A stretch of 64,000 bases of DNA from Galaxea fascicularis (Eukaryota; Cnidaria; Anthozoa; Scleractinia; Euphylliidae). The stretch is from assembly GCA_948470475.1 (NCBI GenBank), contig OX419337.1:35534470-35598469 (forward strand), written 5' to 3'. A model generated the notes under the pieces. It was not told where the DNA came from, searched no databases, and was given only the letters and a program-made list of their open reading frames with translations. Made by a program: the position numbers and the translations under genes. Below, one piece after another: positions 11,529 through 25,289 of the stretch (position 1 is the stretch's first letter; every line of letters starts with the position of its first letter).

Positions 11529-14500
11529 GGCAGTGGGTGGGACTACGTCCCACCCACTCCACCTCACCCCCTCCGGTTGGTCCTGTAGGAGAGGGCAGTG
11601 GGTGGGACTACGTCCCACCCACTCCACCTCACCCCCTCCGGTTGGTCCTGTAGGAGAGGGCAGTGGGTGGGACTACGTCCCACCCACTCCACCTCACCCC
11701 CTCCGGTTGGTCCTGTAGGAGAGGGCAGTGGGTGGGACTACGTCCCACCCACTCCACCTCACCCCCTCCGGTTGGTCCTGTAGGAGAGGGCAGTGGGTGG
11801 GACTACGTCCCACCCACTCCACCTCACCCCCTCCGGTTGGTCCTGTAGGAGAGGGCAGTGGGTGGGACTACGTCCCACCCACTCCACCTCACCCCCTCCG
11901 GTTGGTCCTGTAGGAGAGGGCAGTGGGTGGGACTACGTCCCACCCACTCCACCTCACCCCCTCCGGTTGGTCCTGTAGGAGAGGGCAGTGGGTGGGACTA
12001 CGTCCCACCCACTCCACCTCACCCCCTCCGGTTGGTCCTGTAGGAGAGGGCAGTGGGTGGGACTACGTCCCACCCACTCCACCTCACCCCCTCCGGTTGG
12101 TCCTGTAGGAGAGGGCAGTGGGTGGGACTACGTCCCACCCACTCCACCTCACCCCCTCCGGTTGGTCCTGTAGGAGAGGGCAGTGGGTGGGACTACGTCC
12201 CACCCACTCCACCTCACCCCCTCCGGTTGGTCCTGTAGGAGAGGGCAGTGGGTGGGACTACGTCCCACCCACTCCACCTCACCCCCTCCGGTTGGTCCTG
12301 TAGGAGAGGGCAGTGGGTGGGACTACGTCCCACCCACTCCACCTCACCCCCTCCGGTTGGTCCTGTAGGAGAGGGCAGTGGGTGGGACTACGTCCCACCC
12401 ACTCCACCTCACCCCCTCCGGTTGGTCCTGTAGGAGAGGGCAGTGGGTGGGACTACGTCCCACCCACTCCACCTCACCCCCTCCGGTTGGTCCTGTAGGA
12501 GAGGGCAGTGGGTGGGACTACGTCCCACCCACTCCACCTCACCCCCTCCGGTTGGTCCTGTAGGAGAGGGCAGTGGGTGGGACTACGTCCCACCCACTCC
12601 ACCTCACCCCCTCCGGTTGGTCCTGTAGGAGAGGGCAGTGGGTGGGACTACGTCCCACCCACTCCACCTCACCCCCTCCGGTTGGTCCTGTAGGAGAGGG
12701 CAGTGGGTGGGACTACGTCCCACCCACTCCACCTCACCCCCTCCGGTTGGTCCTGTAGGAGAGGGCAGTGGGTGGGACTACGTCCCACCCACTCCACCTC
12801 ACCCCCTCCGGTTGGTCCTGTAGGAGAGGGCAGTGGGTGGGACTACGTCCCACCCACTCCACCTCACCCCCTCCGGTTGGTCCTGTAGGAGAGGGCAGTG
12901 GGTGGGACTACGTCCCACCCACTCCACCTCACCCCCTCCGGTTGGTCCTGTAGGAGAGGGCAGTGGGTGGGACTACGTCCCACCCACTCCACCTCACCCC
13001 CTCCGGTTGGTCCTGTAGGAGAGGGCAGTGGGTGGGACTACGTCCCACCCACTCCACCTCACCCCCTCCGGTTGGTCCTGTAGGAGAGGGCAGTGGGTGG
13101 GACTACGTCCCACCCACTCCACCTCACCCCCTCCGGTTGGTCCTGTAGGAGAGGGCAGTGGGTGGGACTACGTCCCACCCACTCCACCTCACCCCCTCCG
13201 GTTGGTCCTGTAGGAGAGGGCAGTGGGTGGGACTACGTCCCACCCACTCCACCTCACCCCCTCCGGTTGGTCCTGTAGGAGAGGGCAGTGGGTGGGACTA
13301 CGTCCCACCCACTCCACCTCACCCCCTCCGGTTGGTCCTGTAGGAGAGGGCAGTGGGTGGGACTACGTCCCACCCACTCCACCTCACCCCCTCCGGTTGG
13401 TCCTGTAGGAGAGGGCAGTGGGTGGGACTACGTCCCACCCACTCCACCTCACCCCCTCCGGTTGGTCCTGTAGGAGAGGGCAGTGGGTGGGACTACGTCC
13501 CACCCACTCCACCTCACCCCCTCCGGTTGGTCCTGTAGGAGAGGGCAGTGGGTGGGACTACGTCCCACCCACTCCACCTCACCCCCTCCGGTTGGTCCTG
13601 TAGGAGAGGGCAGTGGGTGGGACTACGTCCCACCCACTCCACCTCACCCCCTCCGGTTGGTCCTGTAGGAGAGGGCAGTGGGTGGGACTACGTCCCACCC
13701 ACTCCACCTCACCCCCTCCGGTTGGTCCTGTAGGAGAGGGCAGTGGGTGGGACTACGTCCCACCCACTCCACCTCACCCCCTCCGGTTGGTCCTGTAGGA
13801 GAGGGCAGTGGGTGGGACTACGTCCCACCCACTCCACCTCACCCCCTCCGGTTGGTCCTGTAGGAGAGGGCAGTGGGTGGGACTACGTCCCACCCACTCC
13901 ACCTCACCCCCTCCGGTTGGTCCTGTAGGAGAGGGCAGTGGGTGGGACTACGTCCCACCCACTCCACCTCACCCCCTCCGGTTGGTCCTGTAGGAGAGGG
14001 CAGTGGGTGGGACTACGTCCCACCCACTCCACCTCACCCCCTCCGGTTGGTCCTGTAGGAGAGGGCAGTGGGTGGGACTACGTCCCACCCACTCCACCTC
14101 ACCCCCTCCGGTTGGTCCTGTAGGAGAGGGCAGTGGGTGGGACTACGTCCCACCCACTCCACCTCACCCCCTCCGGTTGGTCCTGTAGGAGAGGGCAGTG
14201 GGTGGGACTACGTCCCACCCACTCCACCTCACCCCCTCCGGTTGGTCCTGTAGGAGAGGGCAGTGGGTGGGACTACGTCCCACCCACTCCACCTCACCCC
14301 CTCCGGTTGGTCCTGTAGGAGAGGGCAGTGGGTGGGACTACGTCCCACCCACTCCACCTCACCCCCTCCGGTTGGTCCTGTAGGAGAGGGCAGTGGGTGG
14401 GACTACGTCCCACCCACTCCACCTCACCCCCTCCGGTTGGTCCTGTAGGAGAGGGCAGTGGGTGGGACTACGTCCCACCCACTCCACCTCACCCCCTCCG

Positions 14501-15563
14501 GTTGGTCCTGTAGGAGAGGGCAGTGGGTGGGACTACGTCCCACCCACTCCACCTCACCCCCTCCGGTTGGTCCTGTAGGAGAGGGCAGTGGGTGGGACTA
14601 CGTCCCACCCACTCCACCTCACCCCCTCCGGTTGGTCCTGTAGGAGAGGGCAGTGGGTGGGACTACGTCCCACCCACTCCACCTCACCCCCTCCGGTTGG
14701 TCCTGTAGGAGAGGGCAGTGGGTGGGACTACGTCCCACCCACTCCACCTCACCCCCTCCGGTTGGTCCTGTAGGAGAGGGCAGTGGGTGGGACTACGTCC
14801 CACCCACTCCACCTCACCCCCTCCGGTTGGTCCTGTAGGAGAGGGCAGTGGGTGGGACTACGTCCCACCCACTCCACCTCACCCCCTCCGGTTGGTCCTG
14901 TAGGAGAGGGCAGTGGGTGGGACTACGTCCCACCCACTCCACCTCACCCCCTCCGGTTGGTCCTGTAGGAGAGGGCAGTGGGTGGGACTACGTCCCACCC
15001 ACTCCACCTCACCCCCTCCGGTTGGTCCTGTAGGAGAGGGCAGTGGGTGGGACTACGTCCCACCCACTCCACCTCACCCCCTCCGGTTGGTCCTGTAGGA
15101 GAGGGCAGTGGGTGGGACTACGTCCCACCCACTCCACCTCACCCCCTCCGGTTGGTCCTGTAGGAGAGGGCAGTGGGTGGGACTACGTCCCACCCACTCC
15201 ACCTCACCCCCTCCGGTTGGTCCTGTAGGAGAGGGCAGTGGGTGGGACTACGTCCCACCCACTCCACCTCACCCCCTCCGGTTGGTCCTGTAGGAGAGGG
15301 CAGTGGGTGGGACTACGTCCCACCCACTCCACCTCACCCCCTCCGGTTGGTCCTGTAGGAGAGGGCAGTGGGTGGGACTACGTCCCACCCACTCCACCTC
15401 ACCCCCTCCGGTTGGTCCTGTAGGAGAGGGCAGTGGGTGGGACTACGTCCCACCCACTCCACCTCACCCCCTCCGGTTGGTCCTGTAGGAGAGGGCAGTG
15501 GGTGGGACTACGTCCCACCCACTCCACCTCACCCCCTCCGGTTGGTCCTGTAGGAGAGGGCAG
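11529..15563. repeat. 65-bp GC-rich satellite, 62 units
   Basis: A 65-bp unit repeats 62 times in direct orientation; unit starts step by exactly 65 bp from about 11533 to 15498, and units read as identical. Each unit contains a perfect 25-bp palindrome with 11-nt arms GTGGGTGGGAC/GTCCCACCCAC around TAC. The array is far richer in G+C than its surroundings. The unit length is not a multiple of three and apparent 61-codon frames use GTG starts, so I do not read it as coding. The last unit breaks off at GGCAGTTGGGTG. Confidence 0.97.
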
Positions 15564-15618
15564 TTGGGTGAGAGGGGAGTGGGTGGCAGTCTTTTCTTGC
15601 CAGAGGGTGTGGGAGAGA

Positions 15619-15653
15619 CTCCTACAGAACCAACCGGAGGGGTGAGGTTGAGG
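15619..15653 (-). repeat. Inverted, diverged half-unit at satellite edge
   Basis: Just outside the array, the complement of the unit's right half (CTCCTACAG, then AACCAACCGGAGGGG) appears in reverse orientation with a few changes. It suggests that the ancestral locus was larger or inverted before amplification. Confidence 0.7.
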
Positions 15654-18600
15654 AGTTTCGGTGGAAAAGTAGGTGAGATTCCCGGTTGGAGAGGGTTGTT
15701 TTTGAGAGGTCAGGTTATGGGACTAAGTTGTATTTTTTAATAGAAAGTCATGGAGACAGAAGACAGGTTGGCCGCATGTTTGGATGCGGTTGTTTTATTT
15801 GTTGTGGTATTTTTTTCTTGGTTTTTATTTTCAATGTCTTTCGTTTTAATTGTAGTAGTTGTTTTATCATATGTTGTTTTTGTGTTGACATTTTGTACTT
15901 GCAAATATGCGGTGAGTGTTTAAAAAGTCTATTTTTTATATGATTTTAAGATAAGCTGCACGATATATATTTGCTTTTTAAGCAGTTAATATATTTTTAT
16001 TTTCTGTGTTACAATACGGTGATACAGTAAAATGTTTGAATCTATTTCTTGGTATGAACAGCAACTGTACCTTGTAATTGAATTTGGCCGAAACAAACGA
16101 AGCATCGCAGTTTTAACTATCTTTTTTCGCAGTGATATTAGTTTTTTGTAGGCTATCGAGCGTGTTTTACAACACATTAATCGCTTGTCTTTTAGAAAAC
16201 GTAAGTTTGTGTTTATTACCTCAATTTTGTGAAATTATTTTTTTACAATGTGATGAAATTGTACCTAACTAATCTTTTCTAGTTCTTGGTATTAAAATCA
16301 AACCTTGACTGAACAGAATTTGGTCATACAATAGTCATCGTTTTATATTATATCAGTCATTTTAAAGGCTATCGAGTGTTTCACAATCCCAAGACTCTTG
16401 TTCTAAAATGTCTTTCTTGAAAACAATTTAGCTTAGCTTTTATTTAGTAAAACGGAAGAAAATGAAGCCAAAAATTGCTGTCTTAACTTAATTCATTTGA
16501 ATCTATCTTTTCCTGTCGAGACGAATTTTTTCGTTCGTCTTATGAATAATTTATTCAGTCCGCTAGTATTTGTGCAGCTTGAGAAGTGTAACGTACTGCG
16601 CATTATAAAAATTGGCGACAAAAGTTATCTAAAATGTGCTTTCCCGACGAGCACTAACGATGTTATTTGAAAGCTACTACGGATTCAAATTGAAAATGTC
16701 CACTTACCGTAATTTGATCTTCAAGAAACTCCATCATAAACATCGCACGGCAGCACTACAAATTAAAAGTTATCTGTTGCAGTACTATTCATTCCTAGTC
16801 TCTCTCTGCGGTCTCTTTCCCCCCTCCTCTATCCAGACAAGCAAAGCGAAGAATAAGGCAACGGTAACCTTCATTGAATTGTTCTCTTCAGACTGAAGAC
16901 AAAACTGATTATCGCAAAACTTACTCGCTATGGCAGAAGTTGAAAGTAAATCGCCTGAAACTCTATTTTGTATGTATTATTGCTGTCTTCAATGCCTTTT
17001 ACACAACTATGACTTACAAGTACGGTAAGAAAAACATCTTTGCAATTTTAACACAGCGAAAGAAGAAACTAATCGCAAAATCAAGACTTTTGCCAAAAAA
17101 TTTCTTTTTTGTTTTAACCGAGTCTAGACTGCAAAAGCAGAACTCGATAGTAACGGACAACTGAGGAAAACCAAACAAATGACACTATATTAATTGGTAA
17201 ACTATTTGCACCGAAAAAAACTTTTGATGCGAAATTCTAAGTTCGGTTGCTATCCGTGAAAGGAAATAACTTTCAGCATAAGTGACAATAAATCCTAATT
17301 TCAAATTTCAAATTAAAAGAAAATAAAACGCGCCTTCTACAAACGATGCAGTAGAGTGCCTCTATTTCAATTTCGATTCTTTTCCGATTTTGGCATTTTT
17401 CGACTTGGAGGCAAAGTAATTACACTTACAGTTTTGCCCTAAGAACATTCCAAGTTGTTTTTTAATTTAGCTGAGTCTAGCGGATTGTGAAAACAGAACT
17501 CGATAGGAAGGCAAGCCAACCAGATTAAATGTGAAAATAAAATGGATTCGAAGAATTGTTCTCAATTTCATTTTAAAATTTTAAGTTTCGTTGCTGTTCA
17601 TGCAAAAGAAATAGATTCAAAATTCTTCTACTTAAGATAATATAGAGTGCCTCTATACCAATTTCTTGTCTGATTTCCGCCATTTTTCGGCTTTGGGTAT
17701 GAATTTGGTGGCACAAATAAATATACTGTACTTCCAGCGTACTTGGCCATATATCAAGTGTTTCTTAATTCATCAGGGCGGCTGCAGACTCTTAATGGTA
17801 AGAGCTCTTCAATCAAAGCAGAAATCGGGCTTAAATGCTTGTAGCCAGCCATGTCTAAATTGTATGCACTTTCTTCAACATCTTGGCTTTGCGTAAAATG
17901 CATTGTCTTTTGTCAGCCAGGAAACAGCTTGAGTACAACACAGCAACTCCATTGTATCTTGACAAGGTGGCACTGGCGTCCTCGGCTTAATCACTCTTTC
18001 CCAGTCAACCTGAAAACAGAACGTGAGCCTTAAGTTTCAGTTAAGAACAGTTTATGCTATACCTGTTATATAGATTATAAGCTCTAGAAGGTCAATCAAT
18101 CGGTCAAATCAATCACAAATAAACAAATTGAAGGGAGTCTTTTCTAACACCTGTAATACGTCCAATTGTGCTTAAAGAAATGAGAATTTTGTAATTATGA
18201 GGTCCTGTCTTATTGGGAAAACAAAAGAGTTCTTCAATTAATAACAAATCAAACTGTAGATGGTCGTTTCATTTTCCTTTTTCCAGAATCTCAATAGTTG
18301 ATTCTAGTTTAGTTAGAACTGATAATTCTCTTTTGAATTCTTTTAGATTTATGACAATATGCAAAAACGCATTTTTTAAAGCGAGTAACAACGGAAGGTC
18401 GTTTCCTTAGAACTGAACACAATTCCATGTGACCACGCTATCGATTTTCTCGCGTTTACCGTTTGTATATCAAAGCGAGCACCAATTTGCTTTGGCCGGT
18501 AAAGTGAGAATTTTTAGACAGGTTTTTTGTAGATACTTATATTATTCTTTCAGAGAAAGTACTAATTGCGATTTTGTAACAATTAAAAGTGATGTCACGC

Positions 18601-19754
18601 TTTATCAAAACAATGTTTGATAAACAGAACAACAACAACAATAACGTGACAACACAACGCAAACATCCCCACAAGAATACATGGGCAGGCGCTCAAGTTC
18701 CAGCCACAGCCTTGAAACGGTAATTAAAGGTAAGCTTAAGTGTCAAAGTTAGTTTTGCCTGTTAATTTAAGTGCAAATTATCATTCTTGTTATATCAATG
18801 GAAATGTTTGGTCATTTTCATTTTTTTTTTTATTAAAACATTGCTAAACAGCCAAGAGATGTTGCCGACTATATTTGTTTAGAGACAATGTACTAACGTC
18901 ATGTGAAGAGGTAAAATTTCGTTTTCGCAAAGTTCGGTCCCTAAACGTGGACTTTTTAAATCTCTTCGAAAGTTTCAGAAAACCAGCTCAAACAAAAGCG
19001 ACACTATCGAATTTAAGCAATACAAAAATTAGGTTATCAGTGCCGGAAATTGAAAGAACGCATTTTGTAGTTCTGCAGTTTACTCTTGGTTGGCTTGTCA
19101 ACAAATTACCAAGCTTAAGCGGCTTAAATTAAAGTTTCAAATGGCTGCCGGAACGTCAGAGTGCAAGATTAACTCAGAATTGAAACGTTTTGCGAAAACA
19201 GCTAAACGACTTCATTTTGTTTTGATACGTCTCGAGGTATTTTGGTCTAGGACGAATTTTTTCAAATTCTGTATTATAAAGCAGCATGATTTATTCCATG
19301 AATATTTGTGAGGGTACCAGTATATGTAAATTTTTTACAAACATTTTAAAACTTTCTTGCATCGGACCGGCTACGTTACTGACCAAATTTCAAAGTGTTG
19401 TTCTTGCAAAGAAAAGCAACGCTTTTGCAAGAAGTGTGACAATATTAAAGAAATCGTACCTTGCCAAAGTTAGATGTTTTACCAAACGTTATCCTTGCTT
19501 GCTTTATCTGCCACTTGGTTCATCATCTCGGTTCTGTGACTAAAACAAATAAACCAGCATTAGCATGGGTGGGGTGCATCAGGGTGGAAAAACTAATGAA
19601 GTCCAAACTGAAATTCTGTTTAGATTATTTAAGGTCAAAGTAAATGATCAAAATGAGACTCTTTTCGTTCTGTTTGCTTTTATGAAAAAATTTAAGTAAT
19701 TTTCTAGAATTTTAGTATAATCATTTCCATGCCAAGTAGCACATAAGGCCTCCT
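15654..19754. other. Intergenic, no gene; degenerate repeats
   Basis: AT-rich sequence. Similar blocks recur at about 17110-17200, 17340-17540 and 17640-17710 (CAGAACTCGATAG, AGAGTGCCTCTAT, CATTTTTCG motifs), which looks like an old tandem duplication. Open frames are short and rich in K, N, F and L, with no recognisable domain. Confidence 0.4.
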
Positions 19755-20090
19755 AAGAAGTTTCCAAGCATGTTTCTGTGACCCAGCAAAGACTCTTAGG
19801 GACAGGTGGTCAGCCCATCACCCGGCCTAAACCCAACCGTGATGTGTGGGAGTGCAACCACAGCACCGGGTACTACGTCCCCTTCTCTTCGATCAGGTTG
19901 TGGGTTCTTCTATGTCCTCCACCAGTTTTACGTATGGAGATGAGGGCGACAAGGCCAGCTGCTTAAACGTCACTGCCCAATAACGCGATCATCTAAACTG
20001 AGGCAGATGTTGAGCACAGCTAGCATGCCCTTACCCAAGACCGCGGTTAGTGGTCCGGACAAGAGTTAGACCCGTGACCTTATAAATTGG
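19755..20090 (-). mobile_element. SINE body fragment (minus strand)
   Basis: Read on the minus strand, this is homologous to the element at 22984-23345. Shared stretches are the GATGATCRCGT region, the ACGTAGT-CCC region and the terminal GGGTCACAGAAAC. Its tRNA-like head is degraded or missing. Confidence 0.6.
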
Positions 20091-21850
20091 TGTCAAGAAA
20101 AAACGCGTGAATTGAATCTAGATCGATAATGGGACACCTAACACGTGATAAATAAATCCTATAATCCTATGGTGCCATGTTAAAATAAACCTTTGAAAGT
20201 GATGAAAGGAACAATCAATAGAAAGAATTCGTGTACATTCAAAGAATCTTCAGTCGTCTTAAATAAATGTACTTGTTCCTTTGGTTTGAGAATCGCTATT
20301 TCCAGGTGTGTTTTTCATTTCGGCCTGCAACTTAGCAGGTAAGTGTCGTCCATTCAGTTTCCGTCGCAATCGAATTAGGCGTTGCATTTTCTTGACGATG
20401 AATTGGTCCTTTTACCGAAATTTCCATTATACAGTTATGAAAATGTTCTAACGTTAAGAGAGGAATATAGGAATATTCCAGGTAAACATCAACCTAAATT
20501 CCACAATTACCAATGCATGATGAACAATTTATTCAGAAATTTCTCAGTTCTGGGAATAAAATTAACTTTAGCGCACCCGGCAAACCAATTCATACAAATA
20601 CCAAATCCGAAAGCTTGCCATCATAGTAATTTACTGTTCTCTACCGATAAACGTTTTATAAAAGATAGATGTTTTTCGAAAGGTTTTCGTTCATCTTGTC
20701 CCGATAATACAATAAGCTGACAAGAAAGCAAGGTATTACTTTAATCTTGAAAGTTAGACCTTAGTTTTGCCCTAGCTAGTAGCTAGTAACCATTTCCGAA
20801 AACGTTTTTTCTTTGTATATTTTGAGAGGACTTGTTGCGAAAGTGAAACTCTGCAGCAGCTTACTAAACAAAGAAATGTGAACTAAGCGGATATGCGCTT
20901 TGTCGACTTCCAGAAAACGAGACAACTCCGGCCGCAAAAAAGTTAGAGTAGTTAGACTACAAGTGATTCATTGGAATGGAAAATCGGAACTTGATTTTCA
21001 TGTTACGAAGAATAACGGAAAATAGTGATAGAGCGAGAGGTGAAGTGTCCGATCCGGGAAATAGAACGATATACCTTTTGGTCAAGAGTTTACGATTGTT
21101 ATCGACTGCCATCGCCGAATTCCATCGGAAAAGTTCGGTCATTTGTACACTGGCAAGATTTGTCCGTAGACAGTGATCTCGTTTCTCCGTAAAGCAGCGT
21201 TTTGCAATTAATTCATCTGCTGCAAAACATACGGAGGTTACACCATTGCTTATAAGCCATATATGGATCAGCAATATTCTTATTGTTATCTACTTTGTTC
21301 TTAGATAACAATTCAAATATTTTTATTCAAGGTTTGTTATCTGTTTTCTACTTTTGGTAACAATAATGATTCAGTTCAACTTCAATTTGTTTTGGATCAT
21401 CCAATCGATTTTCTATTTCTATGAAAAAAAATTAAAACGATTCTAACGTTAAGAATAATTCTTTTTAAGCGCCCTCCCTCCTTCCCCCCACAGGTTGCTT
21501 TGGCGGTTTGTTGTCGGAAACGATTTTTATGTAGTGACCACCCCAGAGCCCAGTCACAAATTCAGGGGAAAATTTCAAACGTATGAGAAATGTTCGAGGC
21601 ACCTTCCCTTCTTACCCTCAGTGGCAAATCGCCCTCGATCCTTTTTACTGGTATATGCAGTTTTATATCGATTTTACGGATCAACTACGTTAATATGAGG
21701 TGTTAAAAATCAATTCAGTGACATTCAAAACGTTGGGGACAAATTATCTTAGCGACTTAACAGCCTTCCCCTGACTGGAAAATCTCCTTAAAGTTATATC
21801 AGGCCAAAGAAGAAAGCGAGGAAGTGACAAAAGAGCTAATTTTTTGATGA
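20091..21850. other. Intergenic, no gene seen
   Basis: AT-rich sequence with short open frames on both strands and no recognisable domain. Confidence 0.35.
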
Positions 21851-21925
21851 CGTTATTGTAATAATAATAATTATTATTATTATTAATTATTATTATTACT
21901 ATCACTATTATTGTTATTATTTGTT
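21851..21925. repeat. (ATT)n microsatellite
   Basis: Runs of ATT/AAT trinucleotides with interruptions, adjoining the 5' side of a retroelement-like fragment. Confidence 0.8.
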
Positions 21926-21964
21926 CTTCCCCTTCAAGAGCAGGGTTTTAACGTCAGTAAGAGA

Positions 21965-22677
21965 TAGTTTCGCGATGCTGTTAAGCTACGTTATGATTGG
22001 CCGATCGAAGACATTCCATCAGTATGTGCGTGTGGAAAAAACTTCACAGTAGATCACGCTGAATGATTTGCAAACGAGGAGGTTTCGTAATCCAACGTCA
22101 TAATGAGTTGAGAGACCTCGAGGCCGATCTCTTGAGTATGGTGTGTGGTGACGTCGAGGTCGAGCCAGTTCTCCAAGGCATCACTGAAAAACAGTTCAGT
22201 AGAGGGTCCAATAGAGCACAAGACGCAAGATTGGACATTCGGGCGCGTGGCCTCTGGGATTCCCAGAGCTCGGCATCCTTTGATGTGAGGATTTGCCACC
22301 CTAATGCCGAGTTTTACAGGGACCAGGAGCCGCAGCAGATCTATCACATCCATGAAAACGACAAGAAGCGGTTGTATTCGAGGAGAGTGTTGGATGTTAA
22401 GCATGGCTCGTTCACGCCGCTTGTATTTACAACTACTGGAGGGATGGGGAAGGAATCTATAAAGTATCATAGTCGACTGGCTGAGCTGATAGCCGCCAAG
22501 AAAGGAGAACAATACTCTCAAACAATTTCCTGGATTCGAGCAAGGACATGCTTTGCACTCCTTCGGTCGGCCCTGGTTTGCCTCCGAGTATCGCGGGTGA
22601 AGCGCCGTACTGCGTTTGACTACAACAATTGTGATATTGAAATCGCAGCTGTCGAAGGAGCCATTGACGTTGTTTAG
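21965..22677 (+). pseudogene. Retroelement C-terminal zinc-finger/nuclease-like fragment
   Basis: The fragment begins with a C-x-C-G ... VDHA motif at about 22025, then needs a frameshift at about 22060 to reach ICKRGGF. It then continues open for about 200 codons to 22677. Visible parts are a CxC...H...C finger, RHN, an RLDI motif at about residue 55, and FDVR about 20 residues later, spaced like a PD-(D/E)xK-type nuclease core. Fragments with this CxCG/HxxxC/RHN layout are common near mobile elements in cnidarian genomes. I infer decayed retroelement protein, not a host gene; the nuclease reading is a guess from motif spacing. Confidence 0.5.
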
Positions 22678-22983
22678 TGTTTGTTTTCTTTTCTTTTTTT
22701 TTAGCAGCCTTGTATAGGGTTTTAGTTTTACTATTCGCCTTTCCCTTTTCTAGTTTTGTGTCTCGAGAATAAAATCTAAATCATCGAACTCCAAGAAACA
22801 AAGGGACTTGTAATTTTGCATATATCAGTAACAACGTTTTTTTAAAAAGGATAATGCATGAACACTTTTTAACATGAAGTGCAGAATTTGAAAGCGTTTA
22901 TTGAATTTTTATCCGAAACTTTTCTGTATTTGTTTTCGAAGAATTGTAAATAAAGTTTGCTACTATTTGTAAGCATAATTTAA

Positions 22984-23345
22984 CCGCCGCCCGGTTGGCT
23001 TAGTTGGTAGAGCACCAGACTGCTGGGCGAGAGAGGGTGGGTCCAAACCCCAGGCTGGATCACAAACCAGGCTTAGGTAGGATCATGCTGGCTGTTTGCT
23101 TAACATCTGCTCTTCAGTTCGGATGATCACGTCACTAGGCAGGTAAGCCGTTAGCGTTGTCTCCTTTACCCCCACACGTGAAACTGGAAGGAGACGTGAA
23201 AGAGCCCACACACCGAACGAAACTGGAGTAGGGCACGTAGTCCCATGTTGTGGTCTGTCCCGACGTACATCAGGGCTGGGATAGAGGCGATGAGCTGGAC
23301 GGCATCCGTCCCCAAGGGCCTCTTTTGGGTCACAGAAACTAGTCC
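22984..23345 (+). mobile_element. tRNA-derived SINE (plus strand)
   Basis: The head has GGCTTAGTTGGTAGAGCACC (A box) and GGGTCCAAACCC (degenerate B box), followed by a body ending GGGTCACAGAAACT. The copy at 19755-20090 shares this body. It is tRNA-like only at the head, so it is a SINE and not a tRNA gene. Confidence 0.7.
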
Positions 23346-25283
23346 AAGGCGAAATTCAAAACATTTTCTGTATTTGCAAATTTGGCGGAAAAAAGAAAAA
23401 AACAAACAGCTTGAAGCACTGCGGGGAGATGCTTGTCTCCACCCTCCAACCGATATAAATTTCAGAGAAACTTCTTAATTCAAATAAACGGAAATTAAAC
23501 AACTATCTGCTGAATATCACTCATTGAATTGGTTACCAAAGGTTCACCCTTGTTTTTCAATTAAATTTGAAACCAAAACTTATGTTCTTGTAACCACGTA
23601 AGATTTTCGTGAACGCGCAACTTTAGTTTTCTTTCCTGTGACTCAAAATTATATGTCTCCATTTTGTGGTAATTCTAATTACATTACTCCTAACTGAATT
23701 GAATAACACGTGTTGGACTTATCTGAATAAGTTGCGCTTGAGTGGCGGAGTGATGGAACATTCTTGGCTTGCGTTCCCCAATCGTAGGTTTATCATAACC
23801 GTTCATATTTTGACCTAAAAGATGAAAACCAATTGATTAGACAATAAGACTGCGGTGCCCAACGTAAACTCAGACCAGACCATATAAACGGACCCTAGGG
23901 CATCTTAACCACTCCTGATTCAATGGAATTTCTAATGATAGTAGTAAATTTGACGCCGTGTGTTTGTAGCAGGATAACAGCACAACGTTGCGGGAATACG
24001 GTGCATGTTTCATGCCAGGGAGAGACAGAGGAACATACAAATAAAAACAATTCTGGTCAAGTCTTACCTTAATTCTGGAACCTAAGGTTTGTAACAAATG
24101 TGTTTTCAGGTTCCAATCATCGTGTAAGTTCTTTCACGGTCATCTAACGAGAAAGAGATAAAGAAATTTACTGACATATACTGTGATGCGGATGCGAAAT
24201 GTTCGCCAGTTTTGCGAAAGAAAATCTTACGTCGTTGACATTATTTAATTTAGATCTCTGAGCTGAACGAAACCAGGTGGAGATCACTTGCATCCTAACA
24301 AGATTTAGTGACGATTCAGCCGTAGAAATAAGTGTCATGTTCATAAACGAAACTAAAGTCAGTTCCTAACGAGTTCACTCGATGTTGCTTGCAATACCTC
24401 GACAACGAAATATTTTGGAAACGAAATAGTCATAGTAAGACCAAATACAACTAATTTCTAGGAGAACTAACCTGCAGACGCCTCTGGTCTTTGACGCAGT
24501 GCACATCAAGAAGACCTCAAAATGAACTTCAACAACACATGGCGGACACCGCCAGAAGTAATGGGTGCGCCTTTTGACTCACCTGTTTTTATACCGTATT
24601 AAAAATTCATAACGTAAAAGTGTAAAATATTTGGATCGACCAGGAAACACTGAGCGATTACTTAACACGTTACCGCAACTCCCTTGTTGGAATTTGTCTC
24701 ATGTTGCTTCTGGTATCTTTTGTCAGTTGGGAATTCATATTTTGCATGGCAGTGACAAGACCAACACAGGCTACTGAATTACATCCTTTCCGAGAGTGAA
24801 AAGTCGTTTCTTTATGAATAAATCAATATATTAAAATAGCGAATGCGTCTTCAGCTTAAAATTAATAATTGACTCTTTCGTTTACGTCGCGTTTTTGCTC
24901 CAACTACGGGACAGGCGCTTAATCCGCCAGTGAAGGAAAGGATTAAGGGAGAAATTTAAAGTTTGGCATGGATTCCAGCAAGTTCAGGCACCTTGAATCT
25001 GACTTGAGGTGTGTATGGTGATCCACACAAAGAAACAAATGAAAATTAGTTTTAACTTAAGCGCCGGTTCCTTCGATCGTCTTTAGAAGGTCATTGCCTG
25101 GTTTTATGAAATCTCTCCTTTCCTCATTTTCTTACTCAGGTACCATGACGCTGTCTTTCTTCTTCTTCTCTCAGTTTATGTGGGTAAATAGTCTTCAAGT
25201 CTGTCAAACAATTTATCTTGAAAAAAGGACGAAGGAAGCAAAGAACTAAGAAGGGAAAAAAAGAAAGGAAAAAATCTGACACA
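23346..25283. other. Intergenic flank of the Polinton
   Basis: AT-rich, with no gene, repeat or mobile element that I can support. It ends in an A/G-rich run directly before the element's left target duplication. Confidence 0.4.
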
Positions 25284-25289
25284 TAAATA
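25284..25289. repeat. Left target-site duplication TAAATA
   Basis: TAAATA here is repeated exactly at 43656-43661, immediately outside the inverted-repeat ends. A 6-bp duplication is the hallmark of Polinton/Maverick integration. Confidence 0.93.

Noticed and set aside
11529..15563. CRISPR-like array or a repeat-protein gene
   Set aside because: Repeats are contiguous with no variable spacers, the host is eukaryotic, the 65-bp unit is not a multiple of three, and frames start at GTG and stop within three units.
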